From an uncultured Mycoplasmatota bacterium (GTDB taxonomy: Bacteria > Bacillota_I > Bacilli_A > RF39 > UBA660): a stretch of 9,074 nt of DNA. A program made the translations under genes and the position numbers. This document shows positions 1 to 5,387 of the stretch, piece after piece. The notes under the pieces are model-generated. The model made no database searches. It saw nothing but the letters and a program-made list of their open reading frames with translations, and was not told where the DNA came from. How positions within the stretch are numbered: the stretch's first letter is position 1; every line of letters begins with the position of its first letter. The stretch spans positions 1-9,074 of the forward strand of contig UQOS01000044.1 of the NCBI GenBank assembly GCA_900542735.1, written 5' to 3'.

Positions 1-33
1 AAATTTTTCTACATGACAGGCAAAATAACTCAT
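1..33 (-). CDS. MobV relaxase, 5' fragment (runs off left edge)
   Basis: Reading leftwards from an ATG at 33-31, this fragment encodes MSYFACHVEKF, identical to the first 11 residues of the complete relaxase at 6895-7776. The GAGGAG ribosome binding site and spacing upstream are also conserved. MobV relaxases nick oriT for conjugative mobilisation and also recombine plasmids at oriT. Only the start is visible. It could be a full second relaxase outside the window. If the window were a closed circle, the frame would continue for about 14 unrelated lysine-rich residues from the right end and stop, making it a remnant. The sequence cannot decide between these. Confidence 0.75.
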   Translation of the reverse strand, partial: MSYFACHVEKF

Positions 34-75
34 ATCCCTATCTCCTCTCATACTTTACTTAAAAAACTTCTGGAA

Positions 76-128
76 AATACGAAGTATTATAAGTAAAGTA
101 TAGCTCATTATACTTTACTCCGTAAAGT
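76..128. other. oriT: oriT copy 1 (pMV158/MobV type)
   Basis: Inverted arms GTAAAGTATA (93-102) and TATACTTTAC (109-118) flank a 6-nt loop GCTCAT, and a third GTAAAG half-site follows at 122-127. The right arm and the preceding T give TTATACTTTA, the sequence bordering the nick in the pMV158 oriT. By that analogy the nick would fall between 107 and 108. The loop is three bases shorter than in copy 2 (6 against 9), so its nicking efficiency may differ. Confidence 0.7.
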
Positions 129-242
129 GCCATTCGCTCTACGAGGTTTTATATCTGCTAAAGATCCATTCACCACAATAAATAAACCTATTGTATACTG
201 AAATATTTATTATTAATCTTACAGATAATTTAATCCATTATT

Positions 243-605
243 TTAATATGGTTGAAGATATGTATGAGATTCTTTGTTTAAATCTAATTGCATTCTTTTT
301 ATTAAATCATATCTTTCTAATTCACTTAACCAATAGCTTATACTTCTTGGACTTTTTCCAAAATATTTAGCCATACTTTCTATTGTATACCATGATTCTC
401 CTGTCTCATTTTTAGAGTTTAATCCTAAAAAAATATATAATTTTAATGCATTACCACTAATTTTTCTCAACATACCTTTTTCATAAAAGTCATTATATAT
501 AATAAAAAAACCTTTATTTTTTTCTTTATTGTATTGTCGCCAAGTTGAATAATTTTTTATATAATATTTAGCTTTAGCACTATTTGTTAACTGATTAAAT
601 CTCAT
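243..605 (-). CDS. Small winged-helix protein, plasmid replication/regulation type
   Basis: This 120-residue protein has a perfect AGGAGG five bases before its ATG. Residues about 25-55 (GFFIIYNDFYEKG, then GNALKLYIFLGL) resemble the start of winged-helix domains of plasmid replication initiators and DnaD-like proteins. Residues about 70-105 (WYTIESMAKYFGKSPRSISYWLSELERYDLI) form a helix-turn-helix with a recognition helix and wing. It stops soon after the wing, so it is either a one-domain regulator or the amino-terminal part of a larger initiator. The 64-bp perfect palindrome at 636-699, just upstream of its ribosome binding site, is an obvious candidate binding site. The exact role is not recognised; DNA binding is likely. 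Confidence 0.75.
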   Translation of the reverse strand: MRFNQLTNSAKAKYYIKNYSTWRQYNKEKNKGFFIIYNDFYEKGMLRKISGNALKLYIFLGLNSKNETGESWYTIESMAKYFGKSPRSISYWLSELERYDLIKRMQLDLNKESHTYLQPY

Positions 606-635
606 TTTTTCCTCCTTTTTTTTGCATACTAACTA

Positions 636-699
636 TAGATAATATTAATATATAATCTATATATATTAATATATATAGATTATATATTAATATTATCTA
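636..699. repeat. Perfect 64-bp palindrome
   Basis: Positions 636-667 are the exact reverse complement of 668-699, without an unpaired loop base; symmetry breaks at 635/700. The sequence is almost all A and T (arms start TAGATAATATTAATATA). It lies 31 bp upstream of the winged-helix gene start. It could be an operator, a cruciform forming at a replication origin, or the 5' untranslated hairpin of that gene. Uninterrupted palindromes of this length are normally unstable in bacteria, so retention suggests function. Confidence 0.9.
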
Positions 700-793
700 A
701 CAACGCAATTTTTTTCATTCTATCTATACGAAGTATATTGCGGTTGATTAGCATTTTTTAAAATATGCAATAATATATATATAATATATAAAC

Positions 794-825
794 AAAGCAA
801 ATCACGAGGTGACGGGTTTTGCTTT
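794..825. ncRNA. DUF3800-adjacent hairpin 2 (shared core)
   Basis: Arms AAAGCAAA (794-801) and TTTGCTTT (818-825) enclose the core CACGAGGTGACGGG (803-816), which can itself form a CAC/GTG mini-stem with a bulge. The same 14-base core occurs in the hairpin at 850-883 within an unrelated stem. Conserved core plus swapped but complementary stem indicates selected RNA (or single-stranded DNA) structure. The functional strand is uncertain. Confidence 0.65.
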
Positions 826-826
826 A

Positions 827-835
827 ATTATATCA
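827..835 (-). promoter_or_regulatory. Candidate extended -10 promoter between the two hairpins
   Basis: On the minus strand this reads TGATATAAT, an extended -10 (TGNTATAAT). The same nonamer precedes both copies of the structured RNA (4671-4679 and 9031-9039). Transcription from here would begin inside hairpin 2. No good -35 is seen, and AT richness makes chance matches likely. Confidence 0.3.
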
Positions 836-849
836 TAAATTTGTTAAAT

Positions 850-883
850 AAAAGTAGAACACGAGGTGACGGGTTCTACTTTT
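850..883. ncRNA. DUF3800-adjacent hairpin 1 (shared core, terminator-like)
   Basis: Perfect 10-bp arms AAAAGTAGAA (850-859) and TTCTACTTTT (874-883) enclose CACGAGGTGACGGG (860-873), identical to the core of hairpin 2. It begins only seven bases past the DUF3800 stop codon. It is followed by a T-run on the plus strand and ends in TTTT on the minus strand, so it could also end the DUF3800 transcript. A simple terminator would not need a conserved 14-base core. Confidence 0.65.
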
Positions 884-889
884 TTAAAT

Positions 890-1714
890 TTAACTTGCAA
901 TTTCATTATCCTTTTCATTATTAACCACATTCACTAAAATAGTATTTTCTTTAGTTATACTACTAAACTTTTCACTTGCAGCTTTCTTTTTATCTCTTAT
1001 GCCCTGTTTGCTTTTATAATCACTTGTTAATTTCATATTGTTTGTATATGCACATGTATCCGCAAGTTGAATTATTAGACTTTCATTGCTATCTTTTTCT
1101 AATATTTCTGAACTTAAATTATCATATGTTTCCTTTTTCATTTTAGGAAGCAATAGTTTTCTTACTAATTTATTTCCTTGATCAATAATTATAAATCCCT
1201 GTTCTTTTTTTTCTGATAAATACTTATTTATTTCATCAATCAACCTATTTACAATATCTATTTCTGATTTTTTTTGTATATCTTGTACATCTTTATACTT
1301 ATCCTTATATTCAGCTTTATCAATATAAACTGTTATAACTGAAATATCATCTGAAGCAACATTTTTTAGCATAGTTTCAATATATTCTTCTCTTTTTGTC
1401 TTATCAAGCAACATATATGCATCATCGCCTCTATATAACTCTGCACAATGAAACTCAAATTTTTCTCCCATAATTTTAGATAGTATCATTTTTTTTATCT
1501 TTTCTTTTTTACTAGCCTCATATTTTTTTTCAGCTATCATATCAGATAAAATACTATTAAAATCCGACTCCATAGAGCTTAATAACCCTCGTATACTTTT
1601 CTCAATACTATGCAAACTTTTATTATTTACACATACCGCTGAAAATAATGTTATTGGTTGTGATGGCTCATTTAAATTACTTGTCCCAGAATCATCTATA
1701 TAAATAGTTATCAT
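890..1714 (-). CDS. DUF3800 domain protein
   Basis: This 274-residue protein has the DUF3800 hallmarks: YIDDSG at 5-10, FHCAEL at 88-93, a hydrophobic strand ending in an acidic residue (FIIIDQG, 174-180) and QLADTCAY at 216-223. The spaced acidic residues at strand ends resemble an RNase H-like metal nuclease layout, but this is an inference; I know of no established activity. The ATG has an excellent AGGAGG six bases upstream. The gene appears complete and stands alone between a strong terminator (1861-1895) and the hairpin pair (794-883). DUF3800 genes have been reported next to several conserved RNA motifs in comparative genomics, which fits the adjacent hairpins. An RNA-linked defence or toxin-antitoxin role is speculative. 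Confidence 0.85.
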   Translation of the reverse strand: MITIYIDDSGTSNLNEPSQPITLFSAVCVNNKSLHSIEKSIRGLLSSMESDFNSILSDMIAEKKYEASKKEKIKKMILSKIMGEKFEFHCAELYRGDDAYMLLDKTKREEYIETMLKNVASDDISVITVYIDKAEYKDKYKDVQDIQKKSEIDIVNRLIDEINKYLSEKKEQGFIIIDQGNKLVRKLLLPKMKKETYDNLSSEILEKDSNESLIIQLADTCAYTNNMKLTSDYKSKQGIRDKKKAASEKFSSITKENTILVNVVNNEKDNEIAS

Positions 1715-1860
1715 TTATTCCCTCCTAAATTAATAATTTTGATAATTAATTATATATTTTTCCCCTACTTTTTACATTTTCTCTTTTCTCCTTTTTTTAC
1801 TACTTTTGTAACCTATACTATGTAAATCTATTAATTTCTTTATTTTTCTCATAATAATAA

Positions 1861-1895
1861 AAACTGCGTAGAAATAATATTCTACGCAGTTTTTT
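1861..1895. terminator. Strong bidirectional intrinsic terminator
   Basis: A perfect 13-bp stem (AAACTGCGTAGAA, 1861-1873, with TTCTACGCAGTTT, 1880-1892) has a 6-nt loop and T-runs on both strands. On the minus strand it separates the ribbon-helix-helix gene's transcript from the DUF3800 gene. Confidence 0.9.
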
Positions 1896-2074
1896 CATTT
1901 TTCTATTCTAAATTTTACGGTTTTAAGCCATTTGTAAGAGATAAAAAATCTACTTTGGTTTAGCTCTATTAAACTTTTTATAAAAAAAGCTATTTAAGAT
2001 AAATAACTCTTTCCTTAAAAAGTTGTTCATCTCCAGTTTTACTTCATATTTTGTATATTTAAAACCCCAAAATA

Positions 2075-2086
2075 GGGCATATGCCC
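2075..2086. repeat. Palindrome GGGCATATGCCC
   Basis: This perfect 12-bp palindrome stands out as GC-rich in an AT-rich setting. A second version, differing only in the centre, lies at 2213-2230. The pair suggests two binding sites for one dimeric protein. Confidence 0.6.
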
Positions 2087-2212
2087 CAATTTATTTTATA
2101 ATTTTAAGCCTTGCTATATTTCATAGCAATTAATTTTTAATACTAAAAATAGTGCTGCTTTTATATCGTCTTATAAATTGAATATATAAATCCTCTTTTT
2201 TAATAATAATAT

Positions 2213-2230
2213 TTAGGGCACATGCCCTAA
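2213..2230. repeat. Palindrome TTAGGGCA-CA-TGCCCTAA
   Basis: Perfect 8-bp arms around a CA centre abut the stop codon of the ribbon-helix-helix gene (2231-2233). It could be a weak terminator, but no good T-run follows on the minus strand. Its similarity to 2075-2086 argues for a protein-binding site. Confidence 0.6.
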
Positions 2231-2803
2231 TTATAAATAATTATTTAAATAATCTTCTAATGCCTTATTAATTATATCTGCTATATTTATATTATCTCTC
2301 GAAGCTCTTTCCTTTACAGCTTTATATAATCCAGTATCAATCCTAAAGCTACAAACATTATTTATTCCACTTCTCAATTCTGTAATATTACTTGTAATAT
2401 CAGTCGGTATTAACTTTAATATTTTGTCCAAATTAGATAATAATAAATTTAACTTATCAATATCCACATCATTATAAGTAGGATTTACATTAATATTCTT
2501 AAACACTTCAACATTATCATTTTCGCCTACAGTATTATCTTCTTTTCGGACAACCTCATTATTACAAGTAATCTTACCCTTTTTTTTAATCTCCTTATCA
2601 TTTGTAATATTACTTGTAATATTCTCTTTTAATAGGTATTGATTATTTATCTTCTTATATCCTAATCTTATAAGTCTCTTGTGAATTACTCTTGCATTTT
2701 CGCCGAAATATTCATTCTCTATTTTAACCATGGGGTTACCTAACTTAAGCTTATTATTTATAAACTCTACAATCTCAACTATATTCTCTTTCTTCCACTC
2801 CAT
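2231..2803 (-). CDS. DNA-binding protein with C-terminal ribbon-helix-helix
   Basis: This 190-residue protein has AAGGAG before its ATG. Residues 1-60 look like a helix-turn-helix domain (ARVIHKRLIRLGYKK). Residues about 60-140 are a hydrophilic, asparagine-rich linker. Residues about 150-190 (CSFRIDTGLYKAVKERASRDNINIADIINKALEDYL) match the CopG/Arc-type ribbon-helix-helix pattern: a strand, then two helices. Such proteins act as plasmid copy-number repressors or as centromere-binding partition proteins. The four TAATATTAC repeats at 2826-2870 overlap its expected promoter, so autoregulation is likely. No ParA partner is visible in the window, which makes a complete partition system here unproven. 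The gene's own sequence contains two further operator-like copies, each encoding ITSNIT. Confidence 0.75.
   Translation of the reverse strand: MEWKKENIVEIVEFINNKLKLGNPMVKIENEYFGENARVIHKRLIRLGYKKINNQYLLKENITSNITNDKEIKKKGKITCNNEVVRKEDNTVGENDNVEVFKNINVNPTYNDVDIDKLNLLLSNLDKILKLIPTDITSNITELRSGINNVCSFRIDTGLYKAVKERASRDNINIADIINKALEDYLNNYL
2381..2401. repeat. Operator-like repeat inside the ribbon-helix-helix gene (copy 1)
   Basis: TGTAATATTACTTGTAATAT at 2381-2400 is identical to 2603-2622 and contains the palindrome GTAATATTAC found in the upstream operator. Both copies are read in the same frame as ITSNIT. Confidence 0.7.
2603..2623. repeat. Operator-like repeat inside the ribbon-helix-helix gene (copy 2)
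   Basis: This is the same 20-mer as 2381-2400, lying in the linker-coding part. It could be a remote operator allowing looping to 2826-2870, part of a dispersed centromere, or a chance duplication. Confidence 0.7.
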
Positions 2804-2825
2804 AATATTCTCCTTAAACCATCAC

Positions 2826-2870
2826 TATAATATTACTGTAATATTACTATAATATTACAGTAATATTATA
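2826..2870. promoter_or_regulatory. Operator: four 11-bp-spaced TAATATTAC repeats
   Basis: TAATATTAC or its one-base variant starts at 2828, 2839, 2850 and 2861, exactly 11 bp apart. The whole array is also an inverted repeat with 21-bp perfect arms around CTA (2847-2849). It ends 23 bp before the ribbon-helix-helix gene and contains TATAAT on the minus strand. One-turn-spaced repeats suit cooperative binding of ribbon-helix-helix dimers along one face of DNA. Confidence 0.8.
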
Positions 2871-2964
2871 TTCTATTCCTAACTTTATTTATCCTCTAAT
2901 AAGTTAAAGAAAAAAATATTAACTACTCCCTTTTTGCTAAATGTATTTTTTTAATAAATAAAAA

Positions 2965-2976
2965 GGGATGGGTTAA
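2965..2976 (-). terminator. Distal arm of the IS-split terminator of ncRNA copy A
   Basis: On the minus strand, TTAACCCATCCC followed by TTTTTATTT pairs with GGGATAGGTTAA at 4447-4458 on the other side of the IS, at 11 of 12 positions. Together they form the terminator that copy B still has intact at 8785-8813. Confidence 0.75.
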
Positions 2977-3019
2977 TTAAACTATACCCTTTGTCAAGGA
3001 CAGTTTAAAAAAGAGTAGA

Positions 3020-3874
3020 CTAATTTAAGAGATGATTTCTGTATTGAACAGGAGTCATCTTTTTTAAATTCCATTGACCTCTAAAATTATTATAATAATC
3101 TATATATTCAGTTATTTCTTTAACTAATTCCTCAAACGTTTCACATTCTTTAATAGAGGTTTCATCTTTTAAATGTCCAAAGAAAGATTCCTGCGGGGCG
3201 TTATCCCAACAGTTACCACGCCTAGACATAGATTGGCCTAAATTATAAGTTTTAACTTTCTTTTGAAATATCGGACTTGTATAATGAGCTCCTTGATCTG
3301 AATGTATAAATGAGTCATTTCTAAGAAGACTACTATTATTTTTAATTAATTTATCAATTGTATCAGTTACTATATCAATTTTAAGACTTTTTGAAATATT
3401 ATAAGCTAAAATTTCATTAGTAGATGCGTCTAAAATGGTCGACAAATAAGCCTTCTGTCCATGTTTGAAAAATAGATAAGATATATCCGTTAGCAATACT
3501 TTGCCGGGAGATTCTTGCTTAAATTTTCTATTTAACAAATTAGGTAAGACTGTGTGTTCTTTTGTAGCTTTCATCATTCTTCTATAAGGATTAGCTTTTC
3601 TATGAGGGCAAACTATATTATATTTTTTCATTATTCTTCTTATACGCTTTAAATTATAATTAATATTAAAGTTATTCTTAAGTGTCATTTTAATTTGTTT
3701 AGCACCTTTTTTACGATTTTTAAAATTATATGCTTTTAAAATGTTTTCTTTACTTTCTAAATCTTTAATTTCATTAGATTTACGTTTTTCTATAGTAGCA
3801 CTTGAAAAATATCTATAATATCCCGAACGTGAAACTCCTGAAATATTACAAAGATAACTAATCATATTTTTCAA
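3020..3874 (-). CDS. IS3-family transposase OrfB (DDE catalytic part)
   Basis: These 284 residues are counted from a TTG codon, but the frame is open upstream to about 3947 and is probably reached by -1 frameshifting from orfA rather than by its own start. Residues 40-90 resemble the HTH_21 domain. The integrase core carries the DDE triad: D130 (LLTDISY), D193 (HSDQG) and E229 (PQESFFGHLK), with 35 residues between the last two. The usual RGNCWDNAPQES signature is intact. It cuts and joins the element's ends during copy-out transposition. Nothing suggests decay. Confidence 0.9.
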   Translation of the reverse strand: MKNMISYLCNISGVSRSGYYRYFSSATIEKRKSNEIKDLESKENILKAYNFKNRKKGAKQIKMTLKNNFNINYNLKRIRRIMKKYNIVCPHRKANPYRRMMKATKEHTVLPNLLNRKFKQESPGKVLLTDISYLFFKHGQKAYLSTILDASTNEILAYNISKSLKIDIVTDTIDKLIKNNSSLLRNDSFIHSDQGAHYTSPIFQKKVKTYNLGQSMSRRGNCWDNAPQESFFGHLKDETSIKECETFEELVKEITEYIDYYNNFRGQWNLKKMTPVQYRNHLLN

Positions 3875-3930
3875 TTTATATTTATTAATTATTAGTTTTA
3901 TAATTTTAAACTTTTCACTTGCAGATACTA

Positions 3931-4341
3931 TTACTTCATCCCCCTTTCTAGCATTTCTAGCTTTTTTAAAAGTTCATTCTCCGCTTGTAAAAGCTTTAGT
4001 TTTGCTTGTAGCTTCTCATACTTTTCCTCTAGTGATAAATCTTTTTCAGTAGGTCTTCCAGTATTAAATTTTCTAGTATCTTGTAATTGTTCAACACCAT
4101 TTCTTCGAAATGCGGAGCGCCATCTACTACCTGATGATTGAATTCTTTTTAAACCAATTATATCAATATCAAAACCACATTCTTCAAATATATCTCTTGG
4201 AAATTTACCTTTTTCATTCTCGGCAATAAATAATCTTTTAAATTCATCAGTATATGTAATTCCTTTTTCACTAACCTTTTTAACATATTTATTTTTAGAT
4301 AGTATTTCTATATCTTTACTTGAAAATAACTTCTTACTCAT
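3931..4341 (-). CDS. IS3-family OrfA (helix-turn-helix and leucine zipper)
   Basis: These 136 residues follow TAGGAG. Residues about 30-90 carry helix-turn-helix elements (YTDEFKRLFIAENEKGKFPRDIFEECGF and RWRSAFRRNGVEQL) that bind the element's ends. Residues about 103-132 (LEEKYEKLQAKLKLLQAENELLKKLEML) have the heptad leucines of a dimerising zipper, as in OrfA of IS150-group elements. The stop (3931-3933) follows a G-rich slip site, so most ribosomes make OrfA alone, and a minority make the OrfAB transposase. Confidence 0.88.
   Translation of the reverse strand: MSKKLFSSKDIEILSKNKYVKKVSEKGITYTDEFKRLFIAENEKGKFPRDIFEECGFDIDIIGLKRIQSSGSRWRSAFRRNGVEQLQDTRKFNTGRPTEKDLSLEEKYEKLQAKLKLLQAENELLKKLEMLERGMK
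3940..3948 (-). promoter_or_regulatory. Candidate -1 frameshift site
   Basis: On the minus strand the run GAAAGGGGG lies just before the orfA stop. Slipping back one base from AGG GGG to AAG GGG enters the orfB frame, which stays open through to the DDE domain. The phase is right for a fused OrfAB; the exact slippery heptamer is inferred. Confidence 0.55.
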
Positions 4342-4385
4342 TTGTACTCACTCCTAATCTTATAACTCTATTATAAATAGAAAAA

Positions 4386-4428
4386 CCCTATAGGGTAGAC
4401 TTTTTTTTATCGTGTCTACTCTATAGGG
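4386..4428 (-). terminator. IS-end hairpin terminator (shields transposase)
   Basis: CCCTATAGGGTAGAC (4386-4400) and GTCTACTCTATAGGG (4414-4428) pair at 14 of 15 positions. On the minus strand the stem is followed by TTTTT. It lies between the IS end and orfA, so it would block outside transcription entering the IS. It would also end the ncRNA copy A transcript. Confidence 0.75.
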
Positions 4429-4432
4429 TACA

Positions 4433-4664
4433 TTTTAAATTAACACTTAACCTATCCCCTTTTATTTATTTTGTTCTATTTGCTAAAGTGTCAAAGTACA
4501 CCTAAGCTTCTATAAAATTAATCACCCGAGCTTTACGACAATCGTGGCCTCGGCATATGTCTTTTCAGTAGCAGTTGCTCGGTTGCTACACTCTTTTTTT
4601 AACTGCCATTGAGTAGGAGCAGTACCCATTTGTACCTCGCTATCGGGTTAGCGACCAAAAATTT
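4433..4664 (-). ncRNA. Structured RNA, copy A (terminator split by IS)
   Basis: Read on the minus strand from the extended -10 at 4671-4679, this region matches copy B (8777-9024) across about 180 nt, with changes that keep pairing. Hairpins on plus coordinates are 4637-4642/4649-4654, 4602-4606/4619-4623, 4568-4573/4584-4589 and 4537-4540/4558-4561. The loop bases 4577-4582 (GCTCGG on plus) pair with 4526-4531, giving a pseudoknot. A last stem pairs AAGCTTAGGTGT with ACACTTTAGC. I see no open reading frame of note and do not recognise a named RNA class. The 3' terminator stem is interrupted by the IS after its first arm (4447-4458). Confidence 0.75.
4447..4458 (-). terminator. Proximal arm of the IS-split terminator
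   Basis: On the minus strand GGGATAGGTTAA is the first arm of the ncRNA copy A terminator. Its partner is at 2965-2976 across the IS. With the IS removed, it would match the layout of copy B, where the stem sits at the same distance from the RNA body. Confidence 0.75.
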
Positions 4665-4670
4665 AATTTT

Positions 4671-4679
4671 ATTATATCA
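4671..4679 (-). promoter_or_regulatory. Extended -10 promoter of ncRNA copy A
   Basis: TGATATAAT on the minus strand lies 17 bp before the conserved GGTCGC block. The same motif sits at the same kind of position before copy B. A consensus -35 is not evident, as often with extended -10 promoters. Confidence 0.6.
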
Positions 4680-4728
4680 TATTTTAAAAAATTATAAAAA
4701 GGTAAAGACATAGCACCTAAACTAATAT

Positions 4729-5190
4729 TTACTTTTCTATTTTTTCTGAACTAATAAATTTTATTCTTTTCAATGCCTTAACCGTATGAAAACTTATCTG
4801 ATTATTGTTCCAATTAAACTTCATCATATCTAGAAACGTTGATTTATCTATATATCCACTTATATACTCTTCTAAATTATCCAATATTGTATCATCACAC
4901 ATAAAGCCCTCAACAACATCATAATCATGTTCCCCACCATTCCTACAATGAACAATAAAGTCAAGCCATTCCTCGTTATATTCCTTAAAAATCTTAACTT
5001 TCAAATCTGAAATATCAGCTAATTCATATGAATTTATAACTGGTGTTTTATACTTATTTGCCAATTTTTCAGCTTGTTGCTTTACTCTAGTACAATAAAA
5101 TCCATGGTCAAAATCTTTAGTATTTTTTCCTACTATTATGTTTGGGTATTTAACTATTGTGTAATTTATATGATAAATTATAGTTTCTAT
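4729..5190 (-). CDS. DUF3990 (ADP-ribosyltransferase-like) protein, probably decayed
   Basis: The family match runs over 153 codons: DFDHGFYCT (27-34), KIFKEYNEEWLDFIVHCRNGG, DYDVVEGFMCDD and ISFHTVKALKRIKFI. DUF3990 belongs to the ADP-ribosyltransferase-like superfamily. The full-length frame begins with ATA at 5190-5188, exactly nine bases after AAGGAG, where an ATG would be expected; a stop codon lies two codons further upstream. The only usual start inside is TTG at 5064-5062, giving 111 residues that lack the amino-terminal strand and the GFYCT motif. The expected YHG near the start reads YHI, DFG reads DFD, and the usual ADD reads CDD. Lost start plus altered motifs suggest a gene losing function. 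No partner gene is seen beside it. Confidence 0.65.
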   Translation of the reverse strand: METIIYHINYTIVKYPNIIVGKNTKDFDHGFYCTRVKQQAEKLANKYKTPVINSYELADISDLKVKIFKEYNEEWLDFIVHCRNGGEHDYDVVEGFMCDDTILDNLEEYISGYIDKSTFLDMMKFNWNNNQISFHTVKALKRIKFISSEKIEK

Positions 5191-5342
5191 CTTAACTCAC
5201 TCCTTACCTATAGATCTATTATCTCAAAAATAAACTTTGAAAAATGTAACTATACCAATTATAAAAGAGTTTTTAATATCAATTTATAAACTTACTAAAA
5301 AAATTTAAACATTTTTAACTTCTCATTGAATTTTATACCTTG

Positions 5343-5371
5343 TTGACAATATTATTGATTTAATTTAAAAT
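5343..5371 (+). promoter_or_regulatory. Consensus promoter facing the rep 3' end
   Basis: TTGACA (5343-5348), a 17-bp spacer and TAAAAT (5366-5371) give a near-ideal sigma-A promoter on the plus strand. It points into the 3' end of the replication gene, so its RNA would be antisense to rep unless the hairpin at 5388-5422 stops it. Confidence 0.45.
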
Positions 5372-5387
5372 CTAATCTATAATGACA

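Larger units (their letters stand above)
1..151. repeat. Direct repeat, copy 1 (mob start plus oriT)
   Basis: This block matches 7744-7895 at the great majority of positions. It covers the relaxase start codons, the ribosome binding site, the ATACGAAGTAT motif, the oriT inverted repeat and the CGCTCTACGAGG motif. Differences include a T insertion near position 60, a 3-nt deletion in the oriT loop and changes around 119-130. Similarity stops abruptly after GAGGTTTTA at 151, where copy 2 continues into a hairpin cluster that is absent here. Confidence 0.9.
1896..2230. other. 335-bp intergenic stretch with palindromes
   Basis: No convincing gene is present. On the minus strand, 1950-2093 is open and would encode a plausible-looking 47 residues, but only a 26-codon ATG version (from 2030) has a start. 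The stretch holds two related palindromes, GGGCATATGCCC (2075-2086) and TTAGGGCACATGCCCTAA (2213-2230), and an AT-rich hairpin TTGCTAT/ATAGCAA near 2111-2129. It is long for an untranslated region and may be a cis-acting plasmid site. Confidence 0.5.
2983..4432 (-). mobile_element. IS3-family insertion sequence (IS150-like), about 1450 bp
   Basis: The ends read inward TGTACCCTAT (from 4432) and TATACCCTTT (from 2983), imperfect inverted repeats with further matching (GACA, AAAAAA). It encodes orfA and orfB in overlapping-phase arrangement with a likely -1 frameshift. The length is typical of the IS150 group. No target duplication is seen next to these ends, which could reflect mutated ends or later recombination. 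It lies in the loop of an intrinsic terminator. Confidence 0.85.

Noticed and set aside
636..699. Telomere of a hairpin-ended linear plasmid
   Set aside because: The symmetry fits but no protelomerase-type gene is in the window; kept only as an alternative for the palindrome.
725..737. TATACGAAGTATA resembling a loxP half-site, also near 76-86 and 7819-7829
   Set aside because: Only a short dyad is shared, no Cre-like recombinase is present and the spacer/second arm of loxP is lacking. Two of the three copies belong to the oriT repeat.
794..883. CRISPR-like repeat pair
   Set aside because: Only two units, with the shared part inside a hairpin and the flanking bases complementary to each other; no spacer pattern and no cas genes.
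1950..2093. Minus-strand open stretch encoding a plausible 47 residues (YALFWGFKYTKYEV and on)
   Set aside because: No usable start codon for the longer version, only a 26-codon ATG frame; could be a gene remnant but the evidence is too thin.
2979..4436. Target-site duplication of the IS
   Set aside because: AAC before 2983 and TTT after 4432 do not match, and shifting the ends by two bases does not help.
4433..4664. Known riboswitch, T-box, 6S, tmRNA or RNase P RNA
   Set aside because: No T-box AGGGTGGNACCGCG, tmRNA or RNase P core signatures are seen; overall layout does not match those I know.
5074..5289. 71-residue plus-strand open frame
   Set aside because: It lies opposite the 5' part of the DUF3990 gene, has no ribosome binding site and has low-complexity content typical of AT-rich antisense frames.
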